NCBI RefSeq assembly: GCF_003473485.1
Contig: NC_053048.1
Location: 37,630,755 to 37,694,754, forward strand
Direction: 5' to 3'
From: Medicago truncatula
Lineage: Eukaryota > Streptophyta > Magnoliopsida > Fabales > Fabaceae
Length of the DNA: 64,000 nucleotides
This document shows positions 62,345 through 64,000 of this stretch, piece after piece. Numbering within the stretch: the stretch's first letter is position 1; each line of letters starts with the position of its first letter. The position numbers and the translations under genes were made by a program. Under the pieces are notes generated by a model that was given only the letters and a program-made list of their open reading frames with translations, made no database searches and was not told where the DNA came from.

Positions 62345-63870
62345 AGAACCGCTCCTAACGGCCTAGTCTGGTTTGGCTTAAGTGTAACATGGATGTCGAT
62401 TTTCGTCTAAGATCGGGTGTTAGGTCTTTAGGATGTTTCGTCTAGGATCCTTTGATTGAATCGTGAATACACGGTTCCATTCCCTTACAACTTTGTTTTC
62501 CTTTTTAATTACAATATGGACTTAAGAAGTCCAAACTGAAAAATAATCAAATTATGACCACATTAGTCCAGTATGCATAAACAAAGACCAGACCAAATAA
62601 TTGACCTAAACAAGTAAAATCATTCTCCCTCTCTCTTCCCCTTACTTTCTCTTTCTAAAAATCACATTTCCTTTCCCTTCTGCTTTATCAATTATGTAGT
62701 TTCTCATTGTTTTGAGTTAATTTGTTTATGGTTTACTAATCTCTAAGCACCAAATCATGCTTTTTTGTTTGTTTGTTTTGTAAAAGTACCAATTCATGTT
62801 GTTAAAAAGAGCTATTACTCAATTTTCCGACATCTTATCTTATAATTACTACTTTTCTACCCGAGTAATGTACAACTGAACTTATCTCTGGTTGATTGAT
62901 ATAAATCATGTTATGGTGATCAAGCACATCAATGAAATATTCATTTGTGTTACTTTTAGACAAAAACTATCTATGAATGAAAGCCAAATGAAGGAATAAA
63001 GCATAACAACACTCATATAGATTCGCAAAAGGATATCTTTCCTTCATTTTGCGTAAAGTATAGTATTTGCTCACTTGATTGATTTAAGAGAGTAAAGAAG
63101 TTAGTTAAAAGTACAGAAGTACACCTTTTTTTCTACACTATTTTAATTCATTGGAGGATCAAATCAAATGTTATCAATCATTTGACTTGAGTAGACAAAT
63201 GTTCTTAATTTGGGTCTTATCACTAATTGTTTTGAATCTTAAATTAATAGTAGCTGACTATCAGTCGATGATCTTATCTCAATCTTGAATTTGTTTGTTG
63301 AGTCTATCAGTGTCATATTTTTCCTATAAAAAATCATTAATGTCTTATTTATCATTAATTTTTTTTTTCCTCAATAAAAATACCATTGAAAATACGCTTT
63401 GACACACAACCAACGATTCGACCCCCTAGCCAATGTAAAACATGAGTTTGTGCTTATCACATTTGTTTGTTGTTGGTTTAATTAGTGGGCAAATAGTCAT
63501 TTTCTTTTAAAAATGTGTAATGAGCAGTCACAATTGTCCTCGTCAACACGCAGGGGGAGAAAATAAGGAGTAGCCATGAAAGATGTACGTATTTCTTGAT
63601 CGAAAATAAGAGCACTTGTCCTCCTCAAGCACTATTTGATTAACAAAGTATATAATCATGAATTATTTTGTATTTTTGCTACATTGAATATTATTGTGAC
63701 TATAGTCAAAATTGATTATTTGTCTTTGATTAAAAAGCAAATATTTTAAGCTATGTTGAAGGATGTATTTCACGTTCAATACTCTAGTTACTTTCTTTCA
63801 TCCCAAGAAACCCTGAATTTCCCTAATCTCTAATCACTGCAAAATAAAAAAGCAATAATCTCTGAAAAAT
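62345..63870. other. Intergenic stretch upstream of the terminal gene
   Basis: No gene supported. It includes a repeat piece at 63325-63545 related to 58500-58700. The last about 100 bases (GTATTTCACGTTC twice, near 63764 and 63873) are probably promoter/leader of the next gene. Confidence 0.45.
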
Positions 63871-64000
63871 ATGTATTTCACGTTCGTATACCCTTACATG
63901 TTTCGTCGTTTCCATTCGCCACTGTTTCCGGTTCTCTCGTTATTCAGAAAAAGCAACTCAGCTCTCTTCTTCAAACCCAGTTACTCTCTCTCAGTTCTCA
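63871..64000 (+). CDS. 5' end of a gene with a likely organelle-targeting leader (partial)
   Basis: Open to the window edge. The ATG at 63871 (MYFTFVYPYMFRRFHSPLFP) or the in-frame one at 63898 (MFRRFHSPLFPVLSLFRKSN) can start it; the second gives a short leader rich in Arg, Ser, Phe and Leu without acidic residues, typical of mitochondrial or plastid transit peptides. The mature protein lies outside the window, so its identity cannot be given. Confidence 0.5.
   Translation, partial: MYFTFVYPYMFRRFHSPLFPVLSLFRKSNSALFFKPSYSLSVL

Overview
This is an A+T-rich plant nuclear genomic window. Genes have many short introns with GT..AG borders, intergenic space is full of small DNA transposons, and there are no operons. 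The proteins are typical of eudicots. The repeat types and overall style suggest a legume, probably Medicago or a close relative. That species call is an inference; no search could be run. Exon borders were set by eye from splice motifs, reading frame and family knowledge.

Layout. 0-6.7 kb is non-genic: Stowaway MITEs (one with a hAT element nested inside), a dead LINE, foldback elements and a SINE. 6.8-7.7 kb (-) holds an AT-hook (AHL) nuclear protein. 9.4-15.0 kb is mobile DNA: a Mutator-like element carrying a MuDR-domain fragment, a 1.6-kb Mutator-like element with flawless 9-bp target duplication, and a LINE ORF1 fragment. 15.8-20.7 kb (-) is a complete 14-exon V-ATPase subunit B gene. 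21-25 kb is again mobile DNA. 25.9-28.0 kb (+) is a clade-D PP2C phosphatase. 30.9-34.9 kb (-) is a TRAPPC2L-type vesicle-tethering subunit with a 2.9-kb transposon-filled last intron. 36.3-39.1 and 42.8-45.6 kb (+) are two tandem nine-exon acid-lipase-like genes in a duplicated block of several kb. 48.5-48.9 kb (-) is a DUF1279/FAM210-like small protein. 54.0 and 61.0 kb (+) are two near-identical genes for a secreted ten-cysteine peptide, again on a segmental duplication, flanking an unknown small membrane protein at 56.5 kb. The last 100 bases begin a gene with a likely organelle-targeting leader.

The genes do not form one pathway; they are housekeeping (V-ATPase B, TRAPPC2L, DUF1279), regulatory (AHL, PP2C) and recently duplicated secreted-protein genes (lipases, Cys-rich peptides). 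The strongest signal not explained by genes is the density of small terminal-inverted-repeat elements with readable target-site duplications. I count eleven Mutator-like elements with 9-bp duplications (six perfect, five at 8/9), two hAT elements with 8-bp duplications and several Stowaway elements. One hAT insertion can be compared with its empty site in the paralogous block.
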